From CAZERT01 sp964630015 (GTDB taxonomy: Bacteria > Patescibacteriota > Microgenomatia > UBA10105 > UBA927): DNA of 25,090 bases. Made by a program: the position numbers and the translations under genes. The notes under the pieces are model-generated. The model was not told where the DNA came from and searched no databases. It saw only the letters and a list, made by a program, of their open reading frames with translations. Positions 1-8,933 of the stretch are shown piece by piece (the stretch's first letter is position 1; the number at the start of each line of letters is the position of its first letter). The stretch is taken from assembly GCA_964630015.1 (NCBI GenBank), contig CAZVTJ010000009.1, positions 1-25,090 on the forward strand, written 5' to 3'.

Positions 1-1379
1 AAAAACATAATGATACATCCAATTTGGGATTTGAAAAATTCTTACCGTTAGCGGGCACTATTTTGTTGGCAATAAACCCATGGAACATTCATTTTTCCCG
101 GGGAGCATTTGAGTCTAATGTTGCAGCAATGTTTATTGCCGCCGGACTACTTTTTTTCCTGAAGGGTTTGTCAAAAGAAAATTTCAAATACTTAGTGTTA
201 TCCATTTTCTCATTCGCTGCTGCAATATATACCTACAATATTGCCAGGTTATTTGTTCCATTGTTCGTTCTTATCCTTACTATTATTTACCGAAAAGAAA
301 TACAAAAGTCATTCACTGGTAAACATATCATATATCTTGGACTCATAACCATTACACTGTTATTCCCTTTCATAAAAGGTTTTATTGGAACCGGTGGATT
401 CAAATCGACCAAGGGGACTTTACTGTTTTCAAGTGCGGTAGTCCAGTCACAATTATTGGAAATCCGAAGTTATTTCACCAGTTTTCCTGCAATTATTATT
501 TCAGTATTCTTTAATAGATTTATCTTATCGCTCTGGTATTACATCATAAATTTATTCAATTATTTAAATGTCGATTTCTTTTTCATTCATGGTCCCCAAC
601 ACGGAAACCACGGTGTCGGATTAGTTGGATTATGGTATCTTTTTGAACTACCCACGGTAATTCTCGGTTTATTTCATATTATTAATTCAAAAAATGTCAA
701 TAAATGGACTATTCTTTCATGGATTTTGCTTACAATAGCAACAGCCTCACTCACCCGGGAAGCGCCTCAGGCAACAAGAAGTTATTTTCTAAATATCCCC
801 GTGACAATTTTATCAGCCATTGGGACTCTCATAGCCATACGGTATATTTATTCCTTACAAAAAAAGTATTTGCAGAAGGCAGGTTTGATCCTTTCTGCTG
901 CTTTTTGCCTTTATTGCATCATTTTTTATTATTATATTTATACGGTTCGATTCCCTGTATATTATGCAAAATCATGGCGTACAGCCGACCGGGATGTTTC
1001 TTTATTTTTGAAGATTCATCAAGATGAATATAATTCAATAATTATCGATTCTGACTCCGGATTCCAATATACTTCCCTTTTATTTTACTTGTCGTATCCG
1101 CCCTCAGATTTCCATGGAGCAGAATGGACGCCGGATGACAACGAAGGATTTAGTTCCCCTATTCGCTTCGGAAAATATGAATTTAAAAAAATTGATTGGA
1201 TTAATGACTTAAAAAGGCCAAATATTTTAATTCTTACATCAGGCAACCAAAATATTGAAGAAGGTAGAATGATTTCTGAAGTTAAATATCCGCAACGCCC
1301 TGTTGTGATTCCGATTAAAGAACAAATTGTACAATTTCCTGTTGAAGAAGCTGCTTATAAACTTATTATAACAAAATGA
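1..1379 (+). CDS. GT39-type membrane glycosyltransferase, 5' partial
   Basis: The frame is open to the left edge (first full codon at base 3), so the N-terminus lies outside the window. A TTG at 24 could be called as a start but is unlikely to be real, because the sequence opens in the middle of the family: the PWNIHFSR motif, 19 residues after that TTG, sits at residues 130-151 in the three complete paralogues here. About 105-125 residues are therefore missing, including the expected catalytic Asp-Glu loop. Visible parts are several hydrophobic segments, a His-rich loop (HGPQHGNHGVG) after NVDFFF, the EAPQATRS loop motif that matches DIPNIQR and DTPNVHR in the paralogues, and a soluble C-terminal domain. 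These proteins are expected to transfer sugars from polyprenyl-phosphate donors on the outer membrane face. Its TGA stop overlaps the next ATG as ATGA. Family assignment is firm; substrate unknown. Confidence 0.88.
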   Translation, partial: KHNDTSNLGFEKFLPLAGTILLAINPWNIHFSRGAFESNVAAMFIAAGLLFFLKGLSKENFKYLVLSIFSFAAAIYTYNIARLFVPLFVLILTIIYRKEIQKSFTGKHIIYLGLITITLLFPFIKGFIGTGGFKSTKGTLLFSSAVVQSQLLEIRSYFTSFPAIIISVFFNRFILSLWYYIINLFNYLNVDFFFIHGPQHGNHGVGLVGLWYLFELPTVILGLFHIINSKNVNKWTILSWILLTIATASLTREAPQATRSYFLNIPVTILSAIGTLIAIRYIYSLQKKYLQKAGLILSAAFCLYCIIFYYYIYTVRFPVYYAKSWRTADRDVSLFLKIHQDEYNSIIIDSDSGFQYTSLLFYLSYPPSDFHGAEWTPDDNEGFSSPIRFGKYEFKKIDWINDLKRPNILILTSGNQNIEEGRMISEVKYPQRPVVIPIKEQIVQFPVEEAAYKLIITK

Positions 1380-3142
1380 TTTCCACTAAGGATCACTCAA
1401 AACGCAATATTCAAATATTTCTTTTATCTATTGTAGTCGTTCTTGGAGCAATTATTAGATTTTATCGCCTTGGCAGCATACCATCAGGGTTTCATCGTGA
1501 TGAGGCATACCTTGGATATAACGCCTATTCAATATTAAAAACAGGGCATGATATGACAGGAAATTTCTTGCCCATACACATTTCTTCTTTTCTTTATAGT
1601 CCCGGTGGATATTCATATTTATCAATCCCGGCAATTATTATTTTTGGTTTATCACCATTTTCAATTCGATTTGCATCGGCTTTTTTTGGAACACTATCAA
1701 TATTGGCTACGTATTTGCTGGTATCAGCTTTAGCGAAATTCACAAAAACCCAAAACAATCAAAATCGAAATTATTTATCATCATCTGTAATCGCACTACT
1801 CTCATCATTCTACTTAGCTATCACTCCATGGCATATCAATCTGTCTCGTACAGCAACCGAAAACACTATTGTTGTTTTTTTTATCACACTTGGAACTTAT
1901 ACTTTACTTGAATATATTCAAAATAAAAGAATATGGTTATTCATTCTTTCTTTCATATCCTACGCTACTACACTTGCAATCTACCAGGCGCCACGAGCTT
2001 TCCTGCCAATGTTTATTCCATTACTAGGATTTGCATTTATGCACAATCTCTCAAAACGTCAATTTATGAATTTTTTTCTGATATTTATTCTTACTATTGT
2101 TATTCCTCTGTACTTAATTCTAAAATCACCACAATTAGCAACCAGAATCCGTACCGTAAGTTTATTTGCTACACCTGGTACACAACTGATAGTTGATGAA
2201 TTCATTCGTGAAGATGGCACAATACCGAACAATCCAATAGCAACAAGGCTATTCCATAATAAACCCATAGCATATAGTCTTCAGGGGATACGCAACTATT
2301 TTGAGCACTGGTCTTATGATTTTTTATTTACGGATGAAATACTACCAATGAGGTACCGAATACCAAGTGGAAGCAGTTTATATATAATATTTTTACCCTT
2401 TTTACTATTCGGTATCATCTATCTTGTTAATATATCAGGACCGATTCCTGTTGTTCTACTTGGATGGATATTATTAGCTCCAATCGGTAGCTCTCTTACT
2501 TTTGATGATATTCCGAATATCCAACGTACTCTAATAATTTTCCCTGCACTTAGTATCGTTATTGCTTTTGGGACCATGTATGTTATAGATAAACTTAAGA
2601 GTGTATCAAAATATCTTATATACCCCTTCTACTCTGTCTTGCTTATTGTTTTTTTATATAATATCTCACAATATTTTCACGCTTATTATGTCCAACAATT
2701 AGTTCACAGACCTTGGTATCGTCATGAAGGATATCAAGAACTTGTTTTATCCGTTAATGAAATTCTGGATAAAAATTCTTCACGATTTAATAAGGCAATT
2801 ATTACAAACAGTGAATCTGCACCAAGTATTTTTTTCCTATTTTTTGGAAAATATAATCCATTATCTTTCCAAAACGAAATTCGCAATTCAACATTTACTT
2901 CATATGATAGGATCAATTTCTCAAAATATATTTTTACTAAAGAAGAATGTCCTTTCCGCGAATATGAAGAAACTAATAAGCTAACTTCAGAAAAACGAAT
3001 TGTTACAACAGGAAAACCCGGGTTACTATACGTAAATTATGGAATATGTAAGGAACCAAAACAAACTGGAAATATTATCAAAACAATTACGCGTAATGAC
3101 AATACACCCGTATTTCAAATTATTTCGCTTAAAAATAAGTAA
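1376..3142 (+). CDS. GT39-type (PMT/ArnT-like) membrane glycosyltransferase
   Basis: Complete 588-residue multi-pass protein. After the first membrane helix (about residues 11-30) comes the acidic loop FHRDEAYLGYNA with D42-E43, the position of the metal/acceptor-binding acidic residues in GT39/GT83-type GT-C enzymes. Further family signatures are PWHINLSR (151-158), RLFHNK (291-296), FDDIPNIQR (376-384) and a soluble C-terminal domain from about residue 435. Such enzymes take sugar from a polyprenyl-phosphate carrier outside the cytoplasmic membrane; donor and acceptor cannot be read from sequence. The start is fixed by the ATGA overlap with the preceding gene, indicating translational coupling; no Shine-Dalgarno is visible. 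It converges on the YfhO-type gene ending at 3162, with 19 bases between them. Low G+C, rich in Ile, Asn and Lys. Confidence 0.93.
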   Translation: MISTKDHSKRNIQIFLLSIVVVLGAIIRFYRLGSIPSGFHRDEAYLGYNAYSILKTGHDMTGNFLPIHISSFLYSPGGYSYLSIPAIIIFGLSPFSIRFASAFFGTLSILATYLLVSALAKFTKTQNNQNRNYLSSSVIALLSSFYLAITPWHINLSRTATENTIVVFFITLGTYTLLEYIQNKRIWLFILSFISYATTLAIYQAPRAFLPMFIPLLGFAFMHNLSKRQFMNFFLIFILTIVIPLYLILKSPQLATRIRTVSLFATPGTQLIVDEFIREDGTIPNNPIATRLFHNKPIAYSLQGIRNYFEHWSYDFLFTDEILPMRYRIPSGSSLYIIFLPFLLFGIIYLVNISGPIPVVLLGWILLAPIGSSLTFDDIPNIQRTLIIFPALSIVIAFGTMYVIDKLKSVSKYLIYPFYSVLLIVFLYNISQYFHAYYVQQLVHRPWYRHEGYQELVLSVNEILDKNSSRFNKAIITNSESAPSIFFLFFGKYNPLSFQNEIRNSTFTSYDRINFSKYIFTKEECPFREYEETNKLTSEKRIVTTGKPGLLYVNYGICKEPKQTGNIIKTITRNDNTPVFQIISLKNK

Positions 3143-3161
3143 ATTTTGTAAGTCTGGAAAG

Positions 3162-5561
3162 TTAATTTAATAATCGTTGTTTTCTGTTGCCCGATGTATA
3201 AATAATTAAACCGATTAACATTAATATTCCCGATGCTGTTATATATAAACCAATCTTTAAAGATTCAGGTTGGTATTTAAACTCCAAGAAGTGTTTTCCT
3301 TTTGGAATTATCACGGAACGGAAAGAATAATTAGCCCTATAAACTGTCGTACTGTTTCCATCAATAAATGCGTTCCATCCTGGGTAATAATTATCCGATA
3401 GAAAAAATAACATGGGATTATTAGTATAAGTTGTAAATTTCAAATAATTTGGGGTATAAGTACTAAGTTGAGCAGTTCCGGTAGCCTCAACATTAGATGA
3501 AAATCCACTTGGTATTGATTCCAAGATTACTGTGCCTCGCATATCAAAACGAGGATCATAGAGTTTTCGTAAAATTTCATTATCATTTTTAACAGTAATA
3601 TATCTATTAGCCAAAAAAAATCTCGGTAGTGATTGGGTATTTTCATAAATATTAAATGTATTGTCTGTCCAAATTTTTTTGAAAATGTTTATATTTTCCT
3701 TTAATTTTTTTTCATTTTGTTGTAATGTAACCACATACTTTACACCAAGTAAATTCATTAATTTCAATCTACTATCATCTTCTTTTAATTCCGATAAATC
3801 TTTTATTGGATATAAAAAGGCATCAGCTCTTTCCTGTTTCTTATCATTTGAAAGACGATTATAAAAAAAATAAAGTAAATCTGAGTATCGTTTTATATTG
3901 AATGATTCATAACCTTCCGGTGATTGTAAAGAAAAATAGTTTGAAAAATTTCTGTTGATATAAGCATCACCAACACTCCAATAACGATTAATTCCGATGA
4001 TTCTTTTTAATGTCTTAATAACAGCTGTATCGGGATATATATATTTTCTATTGTTAAAATATAAATACTTGTTTGCAAAATATACGGTATTTAATAAAGA
4101 TATAATAATCAGTAAATAATATGCATATTTCCTGAAATATACCTTTATTTGTGAAAAAAGTATTATAAATGATGAAATTATAAAAATACCTGAAGGCAAT
4201 AATAAATTTCTAATGTAAACTTTACTGTTATACTCAACACCGGTATATTTTAGAATTGCGTATTTCCATAAAAAGAAAAATGCACTAAGTAATATTATGA
4301 AAATAACAGAATGTCTGACAATTTCCTTTTTCTTAAGAAAATGATCCATACCAAAAGAGGATAAAACACAAAAACAAAACGTTGATAAATATGAAATCCT
4401 CGTAGGTGTCATTTCCGAAATAAACGGTAAGTGTAAACTATATAATACAAACCAACTTGTCGGTAGGGAAAAAATCAACGATAAAAAAATTAAACCCATT
4501 ACCGTAAAAAATTTCGAATATACATTATTATTTTTCGTAAAAAATAAACTTACACTTAGTAGAACCATTTGTAATGCAGGGATTCCAAACCATATTACCT
4601 TTTCATGATAAAATGAATTCGATGAATAATTATGTGTTGCGGGATTTCCAAAATAATCAGGCGCCAGGAATGTAACTAAATGACTTAAAGATGCAAAGAA
4701 ATTTACAAACATTAACTTAACATCCGTAACGCTGCGTGCCGATAATCGATATGCTTCATATGAAGGAACCAACTGAATTCCGGCTATTAGCAAAGAAATT
4801 ATAAATCCCGAAACAATTGTCAATAAAATTGTTATCTTCTTCTCTTTGGAATGGAAAAATTTATAAACTGTAAATAATCCTGATAATACAAATAAATAAA
4901 AAGTTGTTTGAAAATACCCGGAAAATATAGAAAAAAGCAAAGATATCACCAAAATCAATATGTCCTTTGAATTGATTTTTTTATATAAACCATTTATTGC
5001 ATACAAAACCAATGGCAATGGTATTATTGAATAGACAGACATAAACATTTCTTCCCACCAGACGATCATAATTCCTGAAAACGCATAGGTAATACTACCG
5101 AAAAATACGGCTTTATTACTCAATTCCAAATCACGTAAAAATATACTCATGGCAAAATAAGTGAGTATCGGAATAAGAAGTATTACGACAGTCCATGCAT
5201 CCATTTGGGGTAAAACTAAAAATAACCAGGTCAAAGGATGGAAAACTGCCGATTGATAAGCCGCAAAAATAACATTTCCGGAAAAACTATAAGGATTCCA
5301 TAAAGGAAACTCACCCAATTTTATTTGATCCGTTACTATTTTTCTTAGCGGATAAAACATCCGTAAAGTATCGAATCCTATTGGTTTTGACGGTAATCCA
5401 TTTATATATCCGTCCCAGGTATACGAAGCCCAAGGTTGATAAAAAGAAAGCAGAAGATTACCCGGTATAGGCACTTTATTGCCTAAAAAGTACTGACGAA
5501 AAATAAAGAATGTAAATATTACAATAAATACTCCTGGTATAAATCGTGATATTTTATTCAT
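3162..5561 (-). CDS. YfhO-family GT-C-like membrane protein
   Basis: 799-residue multi-pass protein with the typical layout of the YfhO family (PF09586): an N-terminal helix, a first loop with SFYQPWASY and FPLWNPYSFSG (85-95), FLAPDYFGNPATHNY (298-312), then after the membrane region a large soluble part with SPEGYESF (547-554) and a terminal domain with SDNYYPGWNAFIDG (722-735) and NYSFRSVIIPKGKH, followed by a last membrane helix (about 768-790). Bacillus and Listeria YfhO proteins are implicated in transferring sugar from undecaprenyl phosphate to lipoteichoic acid, so an extracytoplasmic glycosyl transfer role is likely. It lies 16 bases downstream of the GT39-type gene that starts at 7263 and is probably co-transcribed with it. 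ATG start at 5561 without a Shine-Dalgarno. Very AT-rich (11 G+C in the 60 bases from 4081). Confidence 0.9.
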   Translation of the reverse strand: MNKISRFIPGVFIVIFTFFIFRQYFLGNKVPIPGNLLLSFYQPWASYTWDGYINGLPSKPIGFDTLRMFYPLRKIVTDQIKLGEFPLWNPYSFSGNVIFAAYQSAVFHPLTWLFLVLPQMDAWTVVILLIPILTYFAMSIFLRDLELSNKAVFFGSITYAFSGIMIVWWEEMFMSVYSIIPLPLVLYAINGLYKKINSKDILILVISLLFSIFSGYFQTTFYLFVLSGLFTVYKFFHSKEKKITILLTIVSGFIISLLIAGIQLVPSYEAYRLSARSVTDVKLMFVNFFASLSHLVTFLAPDYFGNPATHNYSSNSFYHEKVIWFGIPALQMVLLSVSLFFTKNNNVYSKFFTVMGLIFLSLIFSLPTSWFVLYSLHLPFISEMTPTRISYLSTFCFCVLSSFGMDHFLKKKEIVRHSVIFIILLSAFFFLWKYAILKYTGVEYNSKVYIRNLLLPSGIFIISSFIILFSQIKVYFRKYAYYLLIIISLLNTVYFANKYLYFNNRKYIYPDTAVIKTLKRIIGINRYWSVGDAYINRNFSNYFSLQSPEGYESFNIKRYSDLLYFFYNRLSNDKKQERADAFLYPIKDLSELKEDDSRLKLMNLLGVKYVVTLQQNEKKLKENINIFKKIWTDNTFNIYENTQSLPRFFLANRYITVKNDNEILRKLYDPRFDMRGTVILESIPSGFSSNVEATGTAQLSTYTPNYLKFTTYTNNPMLFFLSDNYYPGWNAFIDGNSTTVYRANYSFRSVIIPKGKHFLEFKYQPESLKIGLYITASGILMLIGLIIYTSGNRKQRLLN

Positions 5562-5577
5562 ATTCGTTTCAGGGGCA

Positions 5578-7263
5578 TTAGTCTAAATTTTCAGATGCTA
5601 TCATAACTGCATCGCTCCCATCCAAATTTCTGATGCTGAAATTCTGTAAACCCGTATAATCTACTTCCCCAGGTGTAAAAACATAAATATTATTACTTCC
5701 ATTAGTCAATTCCCTATCAATATAACTTCTATCGAATTTATGGAAATAAAAATTTTCAAAATGATTATTTTCTTCACCCCAACCACCTGAAACCGTTCCT
5801 CCTGATAATAGGTATTTTACGGGGTCATATTTGCCGTAATATAGCATAAAAATATATGGCCATTCCAACTTTGTCGATACGATAACCTTGTCGTATTTCT
5901 TGTGTACACGGAATAAATATTCCGTCATTTCCTTCCTCCCATAAACCCATGATTGTGAGCGTTCATACGGCAAATGAATAATATATTGGTGGAGGTAATA
6001 AAATGTCGAAAATACAAATACTATCAAAATACAAAAAGAAAACGTAATACCCAATACTTTCTTTTTTAAAAAAAATAACTGTCCTAAAGTATAAATTCCA
6101 TATGCGGCGAAATACGCCAAAGGAATACTCATACCAATGCTTCTAATTGCATGGGGAACATCCCATGTTACCGATGGCGGTACAAGTGACAAAAATATAA
6201 ATACCAACATATGTTGTGTCGCTAACCTGAATTTTTTAAATGAAGTCAGCAAACCAATAAATATAAAAGGCGCAAGCCAAAAATATATTAGGCCAACGCG
6301 TGGTGCATGGTGATGTTTATATCCTGTATCGAAAAATAAAAAATCAGGAGAAAAATGTGATAAATAACCACGCGCCACCAACTGAACCGATGTTAATATA
6401 TGATTATCGTGAAACAATCGCCGTGGAATATCTATACTCAAAGAAGCATCGTAAAACATTTCCTTTTCATCGGTTTTATACTGATCTGTTTGGCTAAAAA
6501 TATTTGTACCCTTAAAACGGATGTTTGTCCCCTGAAAGAACACCTCATACGCAAGAAGGAAAAAAGCCGCTAAAAATAAGATCAATGGTTTTATGAATAA
6601 TTTCCTTTTTGTCCATACGGTATTTCTTGATACGTATAATAGATATAAAAATAATAACGGTGTAAAAACATGTGAACTCAAATAGCTATAAATCGATAAT
6701 ATAAAAAATAATGCAGATATCACCATTAATTTAGGTTTATTCAATCCCTTCAGGAAAAAATACATGAAAGATAATGAAAAAAATAAACCTACGTTTGCTT
6801 CAGCCGCCATTCTGGAAAATTGAATATTCCATGGCTGAATAGCAATTAACAATGCGCTCAACAGGGGAATTACATACTGAAATTTTACTTTTTTCCCTTC
6901 ATCTTTATTACTCCCAACAAATAATAATTCCCTAACCAGAAAAAAAACAATGACTGTCGTCAAAATACCGGCGAATATTGAGGGGAAACGGACCGCAAAA
7001 TCATTATATCCAAACAATATTATCGACCCAACTACCAAGTAGGTGTATACAGGTTGTTTATAATCATCCAATGACCGTATGGTAAGCGGAAAGCGGTTCC
7101 CATATTCATCCTTACTGGTTTTTAGAATTGAATTTGCATTGTACCCTACCGATACTTCATCCCAGTTGAGCGAAGGCGGCACTTTGGTAATTTCTACTGT
7201 TCTACATACAGTTGCCAGTAGTACGATTAAGGACAAAATACCAAAAAGATACTTATTTTTCAT
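5578..7263 (-). CDS. GT39-type (PMT/ArnT-like) membrane glycosyltransferase
   Basis: 561-residue complete protein. The signature acidic loop is LNWDEVSVGYNA (D35-E36), followed by KDEYGNRFPL, the G-x-x-(L/F)-P element shared with the other GT39-type paralogues. Later motifs are PWNIQFSR (144-151), RRLFHDN (281-287), a His-rich loop GYKHHHAPRVG (314-324), WDVPHAIRS (367-375), HQYIIHLP and a soluble C-terminal domain. The His-rich loop groups it with the partial gene at the left edge rather than with the genes at 1376 and 8934. It is the first gene of a two-gene minus-strand unit with the YfhO-type gene and diverges from the gene at 7349. The upstream gap holds a perfect TATAAT but no clear Shine-Dalgarno. 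Function inferred from family: polyprenyl-phosphate-sugar-dependent transfer at the outer membrane face. Confidence 0.93.
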   Translation of the reverse strand: MKNKYLFGILSLIVLLATVCRTVEITKVPPSLNWDEVSVGYNANSILKTSKDEYGNRFPLTIRSLDDYKQPVYTYLVVGSIILFGYNDFAVRFPSIFAGILTTVIVFFLVRELLFVGSNKDEGKKVKFQYVIPLLSALLIAIQPWNIQFSRMAAEANVGLFFSLSFMYFFLKGLNKPKLMVISALFFILSIYSYLSSHVFTPLLFLYLLYVSRNTVWTKRKLFIKPLILFLAAFFLLAYEVFFQGTNIRFKGTNIFSQTDQYKTDEKEMFYDASLSIDIPRRLFHDNHILTSVQLVARGYLSHFSPDFLFFDTGYKHHHAPRVGLIYFWLAPFIFIGLLTSFKKFRLATQHMLVFIFLSLVPPSVTWDVPHAIRSIGMSIPLAYFAAYGIYTLGQLFFLKKKVLGITFSFCILIVFVFSTFYYLHQYIIHLPYERSQSWVYGRKEMTEYLFRVHKKYDKVIVSTKLEWPYIFMLYYGKYDPVKYLLSGGTVSGGWGEENNHFENFYFHKFDRSYIDRELTNGSNNIYVFTPGEVDYTGLQNFSIRNLDGSDAVMIASENLD

Positions 7264-7291
7264 GGATTACAATCATTATTGAGTAATATTA

Positions 7292-7297
7292 ATTATA
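7292..7297 (-). promoter_or_regulatory. Candidate -10 box for the minus-strand GT39/YfhO unit
   Basis: A perfect TATAAT reads on the minus strand, 28 bases upstream of the ATG at 7263. A transcript starting about 7 bases downstream would carry a leader of roughly 20 bases. No good TTGACA-like hexamer lies 16-18 bases upstream, and the region is so AT-rich that a chance match is possible. Confidence 0.35.
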
Positions 7298-7332
7298 CAT
7301 CAATATTTACCGTAAATTTTATTAAAAAACCG

Positions 7333-7338
7333 TATACT
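7333..7338 (+). promoter_or_regulatory. Candidate -10 box for the plus-strand gene at 7349
   Basis: TATACT lies 10 bases before the ATG at 7349 in the divergent gap. If used, the leader would be only a few bases and the message nearly leaderless, which fits the absence of any Shine-Dalgarno. No convincing -35 element is present, so this is tentative. Confidence 0.25.
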
Positions 7339-7348
7339 ATACATACCC

Positions 7349-8908
7349 ATGGCGAGAATTAATTATCGTTATCTCAAAAAAGCAGTATCTATTGTCATTT
7401 TGGCAGGTATCTATCTGGTATTTTATCGTATCCTTATCCAACGCATGAATGCATTCGGATGTTTTGACGATTGTTTCAATTACGTTGGCGGATATTTCAT
7501 TAATAACGGTAAAAAGATATATACGGACTTTTTCTTTAACCACCAGCCTCTAATGGCATATATGAGCGCTTTCATTCAGAAGCTGACCAATATAGATTCC
7601 ATACCGCTACTTCTACTTCGCCATAGACAGGCACTGGTATTATTCGGGCTAGTTTTCAGTTCAATCATTACAATTCGTTTTGGATATATTGGCGTACTAT
7701 ATGCATTTCTTTATGAGTCTTCAAAATATTACCTTTTCGGTGACCGATTTCTTGCTGAAGGATTTATTACCTATCCTCTTGTTTATATGGTTCTTGTTTT
7801 ATTGCATAAACGAAATATTGCCTGGATAGACTCCTTCTTTGTAACAATTTCTGTCTGGTTCATTGTATTCATGCGTGAACCATATATCCCAATCTCATTA
7901 CTTATATATATTGGTTACATTATTTCGGATACTCATAAGACCAGAAAAAATATTTCAATCCTATTATTTATTATCCTGTGCCTTATCCCTTTTTCCCATA
8001 TCAGTTTTCATGACTATATTTTTAATGTTGTAACAGTCAATGCAAAAACCGTATTTATCGCCGATGTCAACGCAACGGGTTTATTCGGAATTGGCGGATT
8101 AAAAATGTTTTTCTATCCGTTTTATATATTACTTGCTTCCGGTGAATGGAATGCTTTTAGGATATTTCTTGGAATTTTATCGGTGTTGTTAATCGTTGCA
8201 AGCATATATGGTGCATTGGATACAACCAAACGAAAAAAAATATTCCTTGTATGGATATTACTTGCCGTATCTAATTTACGCTTTTCACTTCCGGGGCAAA
8301 TGTTCTATTCGGCATTCCATATGCTTCCCTGGTATTCAATGTTCCTCGTCTCAGTTATTTTTCTTGTTTCACAAATACCTTTATGGAAAACAAAATACAA
8401 ATTATTGTTCATAACCGTAATGTTCGTATCGCTCGGATCTGGTTTGTTATTCCAACCCAAATCATATATATATGAAAACGTTAAACCACTCGATGAACTT
8501 CTTGTTAATTACGGGAAAATATTAAACGTAAGTACCGTAATAAAAACCATTGCAAAACCAACAGATGATATTTTTATCGACGGGGCAGATGAATTGTTAT
8601 ATTTTGCATCGGACCGTTTATCAAAATACCGTTACGGCTGGTATACGTCTGTTATGCCTTCATTTTCCAAGTACAGGAACGCAAGAATCGAAATGTTTAA
8701 CTCTAGGCCTCCTGATATTTACTACCGTTACTGTTCGGAAGAAATATTACCACAGTATTTTCTTCCCGAAAAAATACGGGGTTCTTATACGACACTCTAC
8801 TACGATAGTAAGCCATCGTGTCTTTATGTGCGTACTGCCTACATAAAATCGGTTTCTGATTACCAGTGGCAGGAGGCTGCAAATTTAGGATATTCTTATA
8901 ACAAATAA
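7349..8908 (+). CDS. Orphan GT-C-like multi-pass membrane protein
   Basis: 519 residues, with many hydrophobic segments and a soluble C-terminal part from about residue 365. I do not recognise a named family. After the first helix, the loop CFDDCFNYVGGYFINNG followed by KKIYTDFFFNHQP resembles the opening of PMT_2 (PF13231) enzymes, where an Asp-Glu pair is followed by a G-x-x-x-Y-x-D-F-x-x-x-H-x-P stretch. Here the pair is Asp-Asp (D40-D41). It lacks the PWxIxxSR and FHNK motifs of the GT39-type neighbours. A GT-C glycosyltransferase role on the outer membrane face is the best guess from this loop and from the surroundings. The ATG start has no Shine-Dalgarno but follows a TATACT box closely. 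The next gene starts 25 bases after its stop, so the two may be co-transcribed. Confidence 0.85.
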   Translation: MARINYRYLKKAVSIVILAGIYLVFYRILIQRMNAFGCFDDCFNYVGGYFINNGKKIYTDFFFNHQPLMAYMSAFIQKLTNIDSIPLLLLRHRQALVLFGLVFSSIITIRFGYIGVLYAFLYESSKYYLFGDRFLAEGFITYPLVYMVLVLLHKRNIAWIDSFFVTISVWFIVFMREPYIPISLLIYIGYIISDTHKTRKNISILLFIILCLIPFSHISFHDYIFNVVTVNAKTVFIADVNATGLFGIGGLKMFFYPFYILLASGEWNAFRIFLGILSVLLIVASIYGALDTTKRKKIFLVWILLAVSNLRFSLPGQMFYSAFHMLPWYSMFLVSVIFLVSQIPLWKTKYKLLFITVMFVSLGSGLLFQPKSYIYENVKPLDELLVNYGKILNVSTVIKTIAKPTDDIFIDGADELLYFASDRLSKYRYGWYTSVMPSFSKYRNARIEMFNSRPPDIYYRYCSEEILPQYFLPEKIRGSYTTLYYDSKPSCLYVRTAYIKSVSDYQWQEAANLGYSYNK

Positions 8909-8933
8909 CCAGTCACACTGTTTAAAATCAAAC

